Positions 34,883 to 51,460 of a stretch of 64,000 nt of DNA are shown one piece after another (positions within the stretch are counted from its first letter, which is position 1; every line of letters begins with the position of its first letter). The stretch covers positions 1 through 64,000 of the forward strand of contig JALHMQ010000021.1 of the NCBI GenBank assembly GCA_022843955.1, in the 5' to 3' direction. The notes under the pieces are model-generated. The model had not been told where the DNA came from. It saw only the letters and a program-made list of their open reading frames with translations, and made no database searches. The position numbers were made by a program, and so were the translations under genes. The DNA is from Burkholderiaceae bacterium. GTDB lineage: Bacteria > Pseudomonadota > Gammaproteobacteria > Burkholderiales > Burkholderiaceae_F.

Positions 34883-35721
34883 ACCAGCGGCTCCATGCGA
34901 TCAGGCGTGGCGTACAGCGAGCCGCCACCGTAGTACGCGGTGATCTTCTCTTCTTCCTGGATCGTGACCTGGTCCATCGACTGGGTGCGCGGCACCTGCG
35001 CGAACTGCGTCGCCAGCAAGGCGCCGACTTCGATGCGCGCATCGGGCTTGGCGCCGCGGCCGGTGTGCAGCAACTTCTCCGCGCCGAGAGACTTGAGGAT
35101 GTTGCCGATCAGGTCGCCATCCTTGACGCGGGCGAAGTTCATCGGCAGCAGCACGTTGGGCGTGGCGCCCGTGTCGTCGACCTTGACTTCGAGGTAGCGA
35201 ATCACCATTTCGGAGACATCGAGCCAGCAGTCGGTCACGGTGCCGGCGACCTTGCCGTCGGCGCCGTACACCGGGACGCCGCGCGGATCGACGTTGTTCG
35301 GCGACATCGAGTATTCGCCGAGCAGGCGCATTGGCCGCGTGCGCGGCGTGCCGTCGGCCTGGGCGTCGGGGAAATTGGCACGTGGCGTCCAGGCACCCGC
35401 GCCCACACCCGCCAGCATCGGATCGCCGATCGGCTCGAAGGTGGTGCCGGGATGGCCTTGGATGGGCGTAACCGCCGGCCGCATGGCGTCCTTGGCCGGG
35501 TTGGGAGCGATCATGTCGCCATGCTCTGTCTTGAAGACCTTGGTCGGTGGCACCGGCCAGCCGGTGATGTTGCTGGAGTCATTGCGGCCTGAATCCATCG
35601 GGTAGCCCTCGCGATGGTTCTCGCGCACGAGGTAGTAGATCAAGCCGGCGAAGAACGCCCAGAACATGTAGAGCACGAGCTGGGCGACGTCGACGTACTG
35701 GGTGATGGCTCCGGTTCCCAT
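34879..35721 (-). CDS. puhA: Photosynthetic reaction centre H subunit (PuhA)
   Basis: 280 residues: one N-terminal membrane helix (VDVAQLVLYMFWAFFAGLIYYL) and a cytoplasmic PRC-barrel domain. Conserved: REDNREGYP-like segment RENHREGYPMDSG, GVPVYGADGKVAGTVTD, and EEEKITAYYGGG. The H subunit caps QA and QB and guides proton uptake. ATG 35721 has AAGGAGAG upstream. It follows lhaA after 37 bases. Confidence 0.97.
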   Translation of the reverse strand: MGTGAITQYVDVAQLVLYMFWAFFAGLIYYLVRENHREGYPMDSGRNDSSNITGWPVPPTKVFKTEHGDMIAPNPAKDAMRPAVTPIQGHPGTTFEPIGDPMLAGVGAGAWTPRANFPDAQADGTPRTRPMRLLGEYSMSPNNVDPRGVPVYGADGKVAGTVTDCWLDVSEMVIRYLEVKVDDTGATPNVLLPMNFARVKDGDLIGNILKSLGAEKLLHTGRGAKPDARIEVGALLATQFAQVPRTQSMDQVTIQEEEKITAYYGGGSLYATPDRMEPLV

Positions 35722-35758
35722 GAACACTCTCCTTGTTGCGCTTGCAACGTATGACTGC

Positions 35759-37264
35759 CTAGCCGGGCAGGCTGGCCAGACCAAACTTCTGTGACGGTGG
35801 ATTGGAATCGATGTGGGCGCCCGCACGACGAACCCGCACCAGCGGGCCGATCGCGATGAGCGCGGCAAACAGCAGGTAAATCTCGAGGTGATAGACGAAG
35901 CTGTAGCCGATGACGGCGCTGTCGAGCACGCTGCCGAGCGCGCCTTGGGTGGCAAGGCCCGACACGATGTCGCGGATCGCGCCGCCGGCGGCAATGGCAG
36001 TGCCCGCAGCGGTGGCCTGCACCGCACCCCAGGCACCGAGTGCCAGGCCGACGTGTTCGGGACGTTCAAGGCTCATCGCTGCGGTCAGCGTGCCGACGGC
36101 GAACAGCCCGCCGCCGAAGCCGATCATCAGCGTGCCGGCACGAAACAACTGCGGCGAGTCCAGCGGTGCGGCGAAGATGACGGCGCAGAACGCCGGCAGG
36201 CCCACCACCGCGCCGTAGGCGGCGATGCGGTACGGATTGCCGCCGCGGGTCAATGCGCGAGCGGCTACCGCAAACGCGAGCAACGAGCCGAGCGCAAGGA
36301 TGGCGGTGAGCGCACTGGTGGCGCCGACCGACAGGCCGAGGATTTCGCCGCCATACGGCTCGAGCACGATGTCCTGCATGTTGAAGGCGGCGGTACCCAG
36401 GCCCACGGCCCACAGGAAGCGGCGTGCCTGCCGGTCACCGATGAAGGTCTTCCATGCCGGACCGAAGGCCGGTGGCGCGTCTGCCGCGCGGTGCAGCGCC
36501 TTGCGCGCAGGGTCGCGCGCTTCCTGCTTCCACAGCGCGACGACGTTGAGCACCATGGTCAAGAGGGCGGCGCCCTGCACCACCTGGACCAGGCGGACCT
36601 GGGTGAAGTCATCCAGCAGCGCACTGAAGGCGAAGCCGCTGCCCACCATGCCGACCAGCAGCATCACGTACATCAGCGCTACCACGCGCGGGCGCGAAGC
36701 CTCGCTCGCCAGGTCGGTGGCGAGCGCCAGGCCGGCGGTCTGAGTGGTGTGCATGCCGGCGCCGACCAGCAGGAACGCCAGGCCGGCGGCCAGCGGACCA
36801 ACGACCGGACCGATCCACTGCGGCCCGGACACGGTGTCGCCCGCCAGAATGAACAGCGCGAACGGCATGATGGCGAGGCCGCCGAATTGCAGCATTGAGC
36901 CCATCCAGATGAAGGGCACGCGCCGCCAGCCGAAGGCGGAGCGATGGTGATCGGAGCGGAATCCGACCAGCGCGCGGAACGGCGCAAAGAGCAGCGGCAG
37001 GCCCACCATCACCGACACGATCCAGGCTGGCACCGACAGTTCGACGATCATCACGCGGTTGAGCGTGCCCACCAGCAGTGCCGCCGCCATGCCGACGGCG
37101 ACCTGGAACAGCGATAGCCGCAGCAGACGACGGATCGGCAGGTCGGCACTGGCAGCGTCAGCGAAGGGCAGGTAGCGCGGCCCGAGCCGGATCAGCGCAC
37201 TCGAACCGGCGGTGACAAAGCCGGTGACGAGGCGCAGGGCCGGGTGGGTCGCGGCGCGCGTCAT
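35759..37264 (-). CDS. lhaA: LhaA, LH1 assembly protein (PucC/BCD-family MFS)
   Basis: 501 residues with 12 membrane spans, the BCD subgroup of the major facilitator family. Family marks: LIRLGPRYLPFADA before helix 1, GTLNRVMIVELSVPAW, RALVGFRSDHHRSAFGWRRVPFIW, and FNMQDIVLEPYGG. LhaA promotes LH1 assembly, perhaps by delivering bacteriochlorophyll. The short overlap with bchM (4 bases) indicates coupling. Confidence 0.95.
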   Translation of the reverse strand: MTRAATHPALRLVTGFVTAGSSALIRLGPRYLPFADAASADLPIRRLLRLSLFQVAVGMAAALLVGTLNRVMIVELSVPAWIVSVMVGLPLLFAPFRALVGFRSDHHRSAFGWRRVPFIWMGSMLQFGGLAIMPFALFILAGDTVSGPQWIGPVVGPLAAGLAFLLVGAGMHTTQTAGLALATDLASEASRPRVVALMYVMLLVGMVGSGFAFSALLDDFTQVRLVQVVQGAALLTMVLNVVALWKQEARDPARKALHRAADAPPAFGPAWKTFIGDRQARRFLWAVGLGTAAFNMQDIVLEPYGGEILGLSVGATSALTAILALGSLLAFAVAARALTRGGNPYRIAAYGAVVGLPAFCAVIFAAPLDSPQLFRAGTLMIGFGGGLFAVGTLTAAMSLERPEHVGLALGAWGAVQATAAGTAIAAGGAIRDIVSGLATQGALGSVLDSAVIGYSFVYHLEIYLLFAALIAIGPLVRVRRAGAHIDSNPPSQKFGLASLPG

Positions 37265-37977
37265 GGGCGGGCCAGCTCCAGTGCCTGTGAAATGTAGAAG
37301 CCGCGGGCAACCCGCGCGGTGCGCGCCGGTGCCCAGCGCGACAGCGCCGGCTGGGTGCGCAGCTGCTCCTGCAGCATCTGCTCGGCCACGGGCTCGATCA
37401 TCGGGGCACGGTCGCCGCGTGGGAAGGCGCGGCCCACGGTGTGCATCAGCGTCAGCAGCGCGGTGCGCGGCGCAAAGGTGAACAGCAGCGAGGCCGCGGT
37501 CCGCTCGGCGAGCGCGGTGACGGTGCGCACGACGTCGGTGGTGGTGTAGTGGATGAGCGAGTCCATCGCCACCACGTGGTCGAATTCACCCAGCGCCGGA
37601 TCGAGGAAATCGCCGGTGTGGAACTCGATGCGGCCCACCCCTTGCGCGCCCAGATCACGCGCCAGCCGCTCATGCGCAAGCTTGACCAAGGTGGGCGACA
37701 GGTCGATCGCCACCACCTGGGCGCCACGGCGGGCGGCTTCCACTGCCAGCGCACCGGTGCCGCAGCCGGCATCGAGCAGGCGCTTGCCGCGCAGGTCGGT
37801 CGGCAGCCACGACATCAGCGTGCGCCGCATTTCGTCTCGGCCGGCGCGCACGGTGGCGCGAATGCCGCTGACCGGGACATCGGAGGTCAGCCGCTTCCAG
37901 GCATCGGCCGCGGTGCGGTCGAAGTAGTGCTCGAGCTGGCCGCGTCGCTGCAGGTAGGAAATGCTGGGGAGCATCAT
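37261..37977 (-). CDS. bchM: Mg-protoporphyrin IX O-methyltransferase (BchM)
   Basis: About 238 residues. SAM-dependent methyltransferase that esterifies the C13 propionate of Mg-protoporphyrin IX. The SAM-binding motif LLDAGCGTGALAVEAARRGA is near residue 70; YFDRTAADAWKRLTSD and DSLIHYTTTDVV are typical BchM segments. Two adjacent ATG codons (37977, 37974) precede LPSISYLQRR. It lies 13 bases after bchL. Confidence 0.96.
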   Translation of the reverse strand: MMLPSISYLQRRGQLEHYFDRTAADAWKRLTSDVPVSGIRATVRAGRDEMRRTLMSWLPTDLRGKRLLDAGCGTGALAVEAARRGAQVVAIDLSPTLVKLAHERLARDLGAQGVGRIEFHTGDFLDPALGEFDHVVAMDSLIHYTTTDVVRTVTALAERTAASLLFTFAPRTALLTLMHTVGRAFPRGDRAPMIEPVAEQMLQEQLRTQPALSRWAPARTARVARGFYISQALELARP

Positions 37978-37990
37978 CGGTGCGCCTCGC

Positions 37991-46133
<8,143 letters not shown>

Positions 46134-46443
46134 GCGCTTCCCCGATTGATGCCTGTCTGTCGGTCCGCCCGCTGCCGCTTGGCGGTCTCGTGTTGCTCGG
46201 ATCGATGCCGAACACGGTGCAATCTAGGCCGGCGCCGGACGAGTGTCAACTTAAATGGACGTCTCGGAAAGTTGACGTACGCATTCATGTCCATTACAAA
46301 GTCGGTGTGCTCTGCAGCGTCACGTTTTCTTGACACCACAAGGCACGCTGTGTTGTCGTGTCGATGGGGATCAGGTGCGCTGAATCGCCGACTCCTTTGC
46401 CAAAGATCGACCCGACTAGCATTGCCCGCGCAGTGCAGAACGG
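46134..46443. promoter_or_regulatory. Divergent control region bchF / ppaA
   Basis: About 310 bases without a gene. Two PpsR-like boxes are present: TGTCAACTTAAATGGACG (46244-46261) and CGTCACGTTTTCTTGACA (46318-46335). Read leftward, TTGACA (46249-46244) and TAGATT (46226-46221) with 17 bases between make a good bchF promoter. Read rightward, TTGACA at 46330-46335 could serve ppaA. Paired operators are usual for cooperative PpsR binding. Confidence 0.6.
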
Positions 46444-46506
46444 ATGTCGAAAAACAATCAGCGCGCGCGGACCCGAAGTCCGCGCCCCTCTCCGGGGGAG
46501 GAGACC

Positions 46507-47463
46507 ATGGCTGGCATCACAGGGCGTGTCCCTGACAGGCGCAGTACCGACGGTGCAAGGCGATCAACGAATCGCCAGACCGACAATGATCACGGACCAT
46601 CAGCTGGTTTCGATCGTCTGTTGCGTACCATTGAAGGCGAGATCATTCCTCGCTTGGTTCTTGCTCATCGCGGTCAGAAGCCGCGCTCGCCCAGCGCTGC
46701 TGCAACCGGGGCGGAAGTGGCGGCCCGACAGGTCGGCCAGTTCACCGACATGTTGCTGACGAGCGAGATCGACAGTTCCCGCCAGTTCATCGACGACCTG
46801 CAGGCTGACGGGGTGACACTCGACAGCGTGTATCTCGATCTGTTCTCGCCGGCTGCGCGCCAGTTGGGTGAGATGTGGGCGGCTGACCAATGCGACTTCA
46901 CGGCTGTCACGCTGGGCTTGTGGCGACTGCAGCGGCTGCTGCACGAGTGCTCGCCGCAGTTCCACGTGGAGGCTGTCCCGCCGATCGAAGGCCGCAGGAT
47001 CCTGCTGGCGCCGATGCCCGGCTCGCAGCACACCTTCGGCGTGTTCATGGTCGCCGAGTTTTTCCGGCGCGCGGGCTGGGACGTGGTCGATGGACCCGTG
47101 GCCAATCCGGTGGACCTCGTGTCATCAGTGACGCGCAACTGGTTTGAGATTGTCGGGTTGTCGCTCAGCTGCGATCAGCGGCTGGACGCGCTGGCAGCGC
47201 TGATCCGCGATATTCGCCGGTCATCACGTAATCGAGCGATCGGTATCATCGTTGGTGGACCGGTGTTCGTTGAGCACCCCGATGCGGTGGTTCGGGTGGA
47301 TGCCGATGTCTATGCGGCCGATGCGCAGCAGGCATTGCTTGCAGCTCAAGATCTGCTGTTTGCCTTGCCACAACGGCAGCGTGCCGCGTCGGCGGCTAGT
47401 CGGGGCGAGGCCGCGGCTGCCGGGGCCGCCATCAAGTTCGCCGGAGACACGGGTTGCATGTGA
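46507..47463 (+). CDS. ppaA: PpaA/AerR, B12-domain antirepressor of PpsR
   Basis: 318 residues from ATG 46507, which has the strong Shine-Dalgarno GGGGGAGGAG. An in-frame ATG at 46444 adds 21 basic residues; AerR of Rhodobacter has long and short forms, so both may be made. The C-terminal half is a cobalamin-binding domain without the usual DxHxxG; the AerR-type His ligand is in APMPGSQHTFGVFMVAEFFRRAG. AerR/PpaA senses light through cobalamin and alters PpsR/CrtJ binding. The stop overlaps the GTG start of ppsR1. Confidence 0.93.
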   Translation: MAGITGRVPDRRSTDGARRSTNRQTDNDHGPSAGFDRLLRTIEGEIIPRLVLAHRGQKPRSPSAAATGAEVAARQVGQFTDMLLTSEIDSSRQFIDDLQADGVTLDSVYLDLFSPAARQLGEMWAADQCDFTAVTLGLWRLQRLLHECSPQFHVEAVPPIEGRRILLAPMPGSQHTFGVFMVAEFFRRAGWDVVDGPVANPVDLVSSVTRNWFEIVGLSLSCDQRLDALAALIRDIRRSSRNRAIGIIVGGPVFVEHPDAVVRVDADVYAADAQQALLAAQDLLFALPQRQRAASAASRGEAAAAGAAIKFAGDTGCM

Positions 47464-48872
47464 GTCAGTTTCTCGCACCAAAGAAGTCGCTCGGCAGCCT
47501 CGATATCGAGGCTGCCGCCAGGCTCATCACTGCGGCAGCTGATGTGGCGCTGGTCGTGGACAGTCAGGGCGTCATCCGTGACCTTTCGTTCAGCAGTGAA
47601 GAGCTGAGCAAGGAGGGCTACGGCGAATGGCTTGGGCAAGCTTGGACAGAGACCGTTACGGCCGAAAGCCGCCCGAAGATCGAGGCCTTGCTGCGCGATG
47701 CCAGCGGCGTCAGTGGCTCGACTTGGCGGCACGTCAATCATCCATCGGCGCGGGGCGCCGATGTGCCGGTGCTGTATTCAGCGATCAAGGTCGGAAAGAC
47801 CGGACGCGTGATCGCCGTCGGCCGCAACCTGCGCCCGGTAGCCATCCTTCAGCAGCGCCTGGTGGAGGCGCAGCAGTCCCTTGAGCGCGACTACGCCCGC
47901 TTGCGCCACGCGGAGACGCGTTACCGGCTGCTTTTCCAGATGGCGTCCGAGGCGATCATCATCGTCGATGCCGGCAGCGAGAAGGTGCTGGAGGCGAACC
48001 CAGCGGCCGCGCGGTTGCTCGGCGTTGCAGCCAAGCAGGTCAACGGCAAGCCCTTCACAGAATCCTTCGATGCGAGCAGTTCCAAAGCGATTGCTGCCTT
48101 GCTGAACAAGGTGCGCACAGCGGGCCACGCGGATGAGGTCCGGGTGCGGCTCCGAAATGGCAAGCAGGCCGCGCAGTTGTCGGTGTCACTGTTCCAGCAG
48201 GACAAGGATGCGCAGTTCATCTCGCGACTGGTGGCGCATGAGCCGGCCGGTGCAGCGTCGGATCGCGTCGGCGGCAAATCGCCCGTCCTGCGCGCGCTGG
48301 AGAATTCGCCGGATGGCTTCGTCGTCACCGACGGCGAAGGTCGTGTCATGACTGCCAATCGTGCGTTTTTGGACGTCGTGCAGTGCGCGGCCGAAGAGCA
48401 GGTGCGCGGCAAATCGCTCACGCAGTGGCTGGGCCGCCCCGGGGCCGACCTCAATGTGCTGCTCGCCAATTTGCGGCAGCACGGCTCGGTGCGGCTGTTT
48501 GCCACCACCTTGCGGGGTGATCTGGGCTCGACGACCGAGGTGGAAATCTCTGCCGTGGCCGTGCCGGACGATGATCCGGTGCTCGGATTCGTGATTCGCA
48601 GCGTCGGGCGGCGCCTGGCGAGTTCAACTGCAGGGGATCGCGAACTTCCGCGCTCTCCGGAGCAACTGACGGAGCTGATCGGGCGCGTGCCGCTGAAGGA
48701 CATCGTGCGCGAAACGACCGATGTCATCGAGCGGCTCTGTATCGAAGCCGCCTTGCAGTTGACGAGCGACAACCGCGCGTCGGCGGCCGAGATGCTCGGG
48801 CTGTCGCGCCAGAGCCTGTACCTGAAGCTTCACCGCTACGGCCTCGGCGAACTGGACTCAACCGGCGCCTGA
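47460..48872 (+). CDS. ppsR: Transcriptional repressor PpsR/CrtJ (copy 1)
   Basis: About 470 residues from GTG 47460, which overlaps the ppaA stop (GTGA). Domains: N-terminal PAS-like region (about 20-125), Q-linker helix with QQRLVEAQQSLERDYARLRHAETRYRLLFQ, PAS1 (about 155-260), PAS2 (about 275-385), C-terminal Fis-type helix-turn-helix (NRASAAEMLGLSRQSLYLKLHRYGL). Only two Cys occur: C309 and C427; C427 lies just before the HTH where the redox-active Cys of PpsR/CrtJ is found. It represses bch, crt and puc genes under oxygen. Follows ppaA, as is normal. Confidence 0.95.
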   Translation: MSQFLAPKKSLGSLDIEAAARLITAAADVALVVDSQGVIRDLSFSSEELSKEGYGEWLGQAWTETVTAESRPKIEALLRDASGVSGSTWRHVNHPSARGADVPVLYSAIKVGKTGRVIAVGRNLRPVAILQQRLVEAQQSLERDYARLRHAETRYRLLFQMASEAIIIVDAGSEKVLEANPAAARLLGVAAKQVNGKPFTESFDASSSKAIAALLNKVRTAGHADEVRVRLRNGKQAAQLSVSLFQQDKDAQFISRLVAHEPAGAASDRVGGKSPVLRALENSPDGFVVTDGEGRVMTANRAFLDVVQCAAEEQVRGKSLTQWLGRPGADLNVLLANLRQHGSVRLFATTLRGDLGSTTEVEISAVAVPDDDPVLGFVIRSVGRRLASSTAGDRELPRSPEQLTELIGRVPLKDIVRETTDVIERLCIEAALQLTSDNRASAAEMLGLSRQSLYLKLHRYGLGELDSTGA

Positions 48873-48904
48873 TCTGCTTCGGCCGTCGCCGCATCGCGGC
48901 GATC

Positions 48905-48922
48905 TGTCAATTTTGATTGACG
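48905..48922 (+). promoter_or_regulatory. PpsR-like site upstream of bchG (one mismatch)
   Basis: TGTCAATTTTGATTGACG fits TGT-N12-ACA except for the last base and has TGTCA/TTGAC arms. TTGACG (48917-48922) as -35 and TAATGT (48940-48945) as -10 are 17 bases apart, 7 bases before the bchG ATG, implying a very short or absent leader if used. Confidence 0.55.
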
Positions 48923-48951
48923 TTCCAGAGTGTCAGGCCTAATGTAGGCCG

Positions 48952-49863
48952 ATGGCACATTCGTCTGCGTCTGCGCTCGCGCTGCCGACCTCCTCGGCGG
49001 TGCTCGAGCTGTTCAAGCCGATCACCTGGTTTCCGCCCATGTGGGCGTTCGGCTGCGGGCTGGTGTCCTCCGGCGTGCCGATCGCACCTCATTGGCTCCT
49101 CGCGGTCACCGGTGTGCTGCTCGCCGGCCCGTTGCTTTGCGCCGCAAGCCAAGCGACCAACGACTGGTTCGACCGCCATGTCGATGCGATCAACGAGCCG
49201 AATCGGCCGATTCCGTCGGGACGCATCCCCGGCCGCTGGGGGCTGTACCTGGCAATTCTCTGGAGCGCGCTGTCGCTGCTCGTCGCTGCTGCGCTCGGTC
49301 CGTGGGTTCTGATCGCCGCGGCGCTCGGTGTTGTGCTGTCCTGGGCCTATTCCGCTCCGCCGCTGCGCTTGAAGCGTAACGGCTGGTGGGGGAATGCAGC
49401 GGTCGGCATCTCGTACGAAGGGTTGGCCTGGATCACGGGTGCGGCGGTCCTCTTGGGCGGCGCGATGCCCGATGGCCGGATCGTCCTGCTCGCCCTGCTG
49501 TACAGCCTCGGCGCGCACGGGATCATGACGTTGAACGACTTCAAGGCGATGGACGGTGACCAGCGCATGGGCGTGCGTTCACTGCCCATCCAACTGGGCG
49601 CGCTCAATGCGGCGCGTGTGTCCTGCGTGATGATGGCCGTTCCGCAGGCGGTGGTGGTGGCGCTTCTCATCGCCTGGGACCGACCCTGGCACGCAGCGGC
49701 AGTGGCCGGCCTGCTGGCCGTGCAACTGGCACTCATGCCCCGATTCCTCGCCCAACCGCGCGAGCGCGCGCTCTGGTATTCGGCGCTGGGCGTGAACTTC
49801 TTCGTGCTCGGCATGTTATCGGCAGCCTTGGGTGTGCGCGCGCTCATTGGAGCGGGTGCATGA
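48952..49863 (+). CDS. bchG: Bacteriochlorophyll a synthase (BchG)
   Basis: 303 residues, UbiA-type membrane prenyltransferase that esterifies bacteriochlorophyllide with geranylgeranyl diphosphate (or phytyl-PP). Polyprenyl-binding Asp motif NDWFDRHVDAINEPNRPIPSG, and the second motif NDFKAMDGDQRMG. Eight or nine hydrophobic segments. Order bchG-bch2-bchP is standard. A 60-base tandem repeat follows its stop. Confidence 0.96.
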   Translation: MAHSSASALALPTSSAVLELFKPITWFPPMWAFGCGLVSSGVPIAPHWLLAVTGVLLAGPLLCAASQATNDWFDRHVDAINEPNRPIPSGRIPGRWGLYLAILWSALSLLVAAALGPWVLIAAALGVVLSWAYSAPPLRLKRNGWWGNAAVGISYEGLAWITGAAVLLGGAMPDGRIVLLALLYSLGAHGIMTLNDFKAMDGDQRMGVRSLPIQLGALNAARVSCVMMAVPQAVVVALLIAWDRPWHAAAVAGLLAVQLALMPRFLAQPRERALWYSALGVNFFVLGMLSAALGVRALIGAGA

Positions 49864-50012
49864 GCCCGCCGGGCCGCCCCAAGGGCGAATCCTTGAGCGC
49901 GCAGCGCGAAGGGCTCCAACTGAGCCCGCCGGGCCGCCCCAAGGGCGAATCCTTGAGCGCGCAGCGCGAAGGTTGCCCAGTCACTTCGCCGGGCCGTCCG
50001 AGCGGCGAATCT
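49861..50012 (+). repeat. 60-base tandem repeat after bchG
   Basis: Two copies with 52 identical bases at 49861-49912 and 49921-49972 (period 60), and a diverged third at about 49981-50012. Each unit contains TGAGCCCGCCGGGCCGCCCC and CCTTGAGCGCGCAGCGCGAAGG, which can fold back through its GCGC and CCTT/AAGG arms. The same type of sequence is, from general experience, scattered between genes in Burkholderiales genomes, where it is sometimes translated by mistake at gene ends. Confidence 0.85.
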
Positions 50013-50074
50013 GCGCGTGCTCATTGCCACGTCGAAGCGCTCATGCGGCTGCGTCGCGCGCGAAGGGTCGTCCG

Positions 50075-51397
50075 GTGAGCGGGCTCGGATGGATCGGCAT
50101 CTTCCGGCTCGGCCTGGTGCAGACCGCGCTCGGTTCGATCATCATTCTCACGACGTCGACGATGAACCGCGTCATGGTGGTCGAACTGGCCTTGCCGGCG
50201 ATGCTGCCCGGGATCCTCGTCGCCCTGCACCACTCGGTGCAGTTGCTGCGGCCGCGGCTGGGGCACGGCTCCGACGTGGGCGGCTGGCGCACGCCGTGGA
50301 TCATCGGCGGCATGGCCGCGCTCGCGCTCGGCGGCATCGGCGCGTCGATCGGCACGGCCTTGATGGCAACCAACGTCACCGCCGGTGTCGCCCTGGCGGT
50401 TGTTTCGTTCCTGCTGATCGGCGTCGGCAGTGGAGCGACAGGAACTTCGCTGCTCGTGCTGCTCGCCAAGCAGGTCAACGACGAGCGCCGTGCGGCTGCG
50501 GCGACGATCGTGTGGACGATGATGATCGTCGGCTTCATCGTCACGTCGGCGCTGGCCGGCCACTTCCTCGATCCGTTCTCGCCGCAGCGCCTGGTGGGGG
50601 TGACCGTGGTCACGGCATGCTCGGCTTTCGTGCTCACGCTGGTTGCGGTGGCGGGTGTGGAGCGCCGGCACGCTGCGCCTGCGGCGTCGCCCGGCGTGGC
50701 ACAGCTTCCGTTTCGAGCGGCGCTGGCGCAGGTCTGGGAGGATCCTCAGGCGCGGCAGTTCACGATCTTCGTCTTCGTGTCGATGCTTGCCTTCAGCGCA
50801 CAGGACTTGATCCTGGAGCCATTTGCGGGAACCGTCTTCGGTTTCACGCCGGGCGAGTCCACGCAACTATCGGGCATCCAGAACGGCGGCGTGCTCGCCG
50901 GAATGATGCTGGTGGCGCTGGCTGCGAGCGGCAAGCGCCGGATCGGTTCGCTGCGCGCATGGACTATCGGTGGCTGCCTGGCGTCGGCGGTCGCGCTGAT
51001 TGCGCTGGCCCTGGGTGGCTTGTCCCCGGGTTGGCCGCTGCGCGCCAACGTGTTCGCTCTGGGTATGGCCAACGGCGCCTTCGCCGTGGCTGCCATCGGC
51101 TCGATGATGCGACTGGCCAACACCGGTCCTCCCGGCCGCGAGGGCGTGCGCATGGGTTTGTGGGGTGCGGCGCAGGCGATTGCGTTTGCGATCGGTGGTT
51201 TTGCCGGCACCGTGGCCAGTGACCTCGCCCACCTGCTGATCGGTTCGTCCGCGCTGGCCTACGCCTGCGTCTTCGCGGCCGAAGGCGTTCTGTTCCTGTT
51301 TGCCGCGCGACTCGCGTTGGGCGTCTCCGCAACGGCCGGAGAACGTATCCGCCTGCGCGTACCCGTGGCCGAACTCGCCGAAACCGAGGCGCGATGA
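50075..51397 (+). CDS. bch2: BCD-family MFS protein, Bch2/ORF428-type (PucC-like)
   Basis: 440 residues, 12 membrane spans, from GTG 50075 (MSGLGWIGIFRLGLVQTALGS). Family marks: TSTMNRVMVVELALPAMLPG, and FSAQDLILEPFAG. The reading frame is open far upstream through the tandem repeat, but those residues are repeat-encoded and not real N-terminus. Bch2 proteins between bchG and bchP are thought to help pigment or LH assembly; a role distinct from LhaA is not settled. Confidence 0.9.
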   Translation: MSGLGWIGIFRLGLVQTALGSIIILTTSTMNRVMVVELALPAMLPGILVALHHSVQLLRPRLGHGSDVGGWRTPWIIGGMAALALGGIGASIGTALMATNVTAGVALAVVSFLLIGVGSGATGTSLLVLLAKQVNDERRAAAATIVWTMMIVGFIVTSALAGHFLDPFSPQRLVGVTVVTACSAFVLTLVAVAGVERRHAAPAASPGVAQLPFRAALAQVWEDPQARQFTIFVFVSMLAFSAQDLILEPFAGTVFGFTPGESTQLSGIQNGGVLAGMMLVALAASGKRRIGSLRAWTIGGCLASAVALIALALGGLSPGWPLRANVFALGMANGAFAVAAIGSMMRLANTGPPGREGVRMGLWGAAQAIAFAIGGFAGTVASDLAHLLIGSSALAYACVFAAEGVLFLFAARLALGVSATAGERIRLRVPVAELAETEAR

Positions 51398-51460
51398 GCG
51401 CGCACCGATGAAATCCACTGTCCTGCCGACCGCATCTTGTCGCCGAAAGAGAGAGCGTCA

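Noticed and set aside
49861-50012. Possible CRISPR array
   Set aside because: Only two good copies, period 60 with 8-base gaps, no spacers of even length and no cas genes.
49832-50074. N-terminal extension of Bch2 through the tandem repeat
   Set aside because: The extra residues are encoded by the 60-base repeat; the conserved protein starts at GTG 50075.
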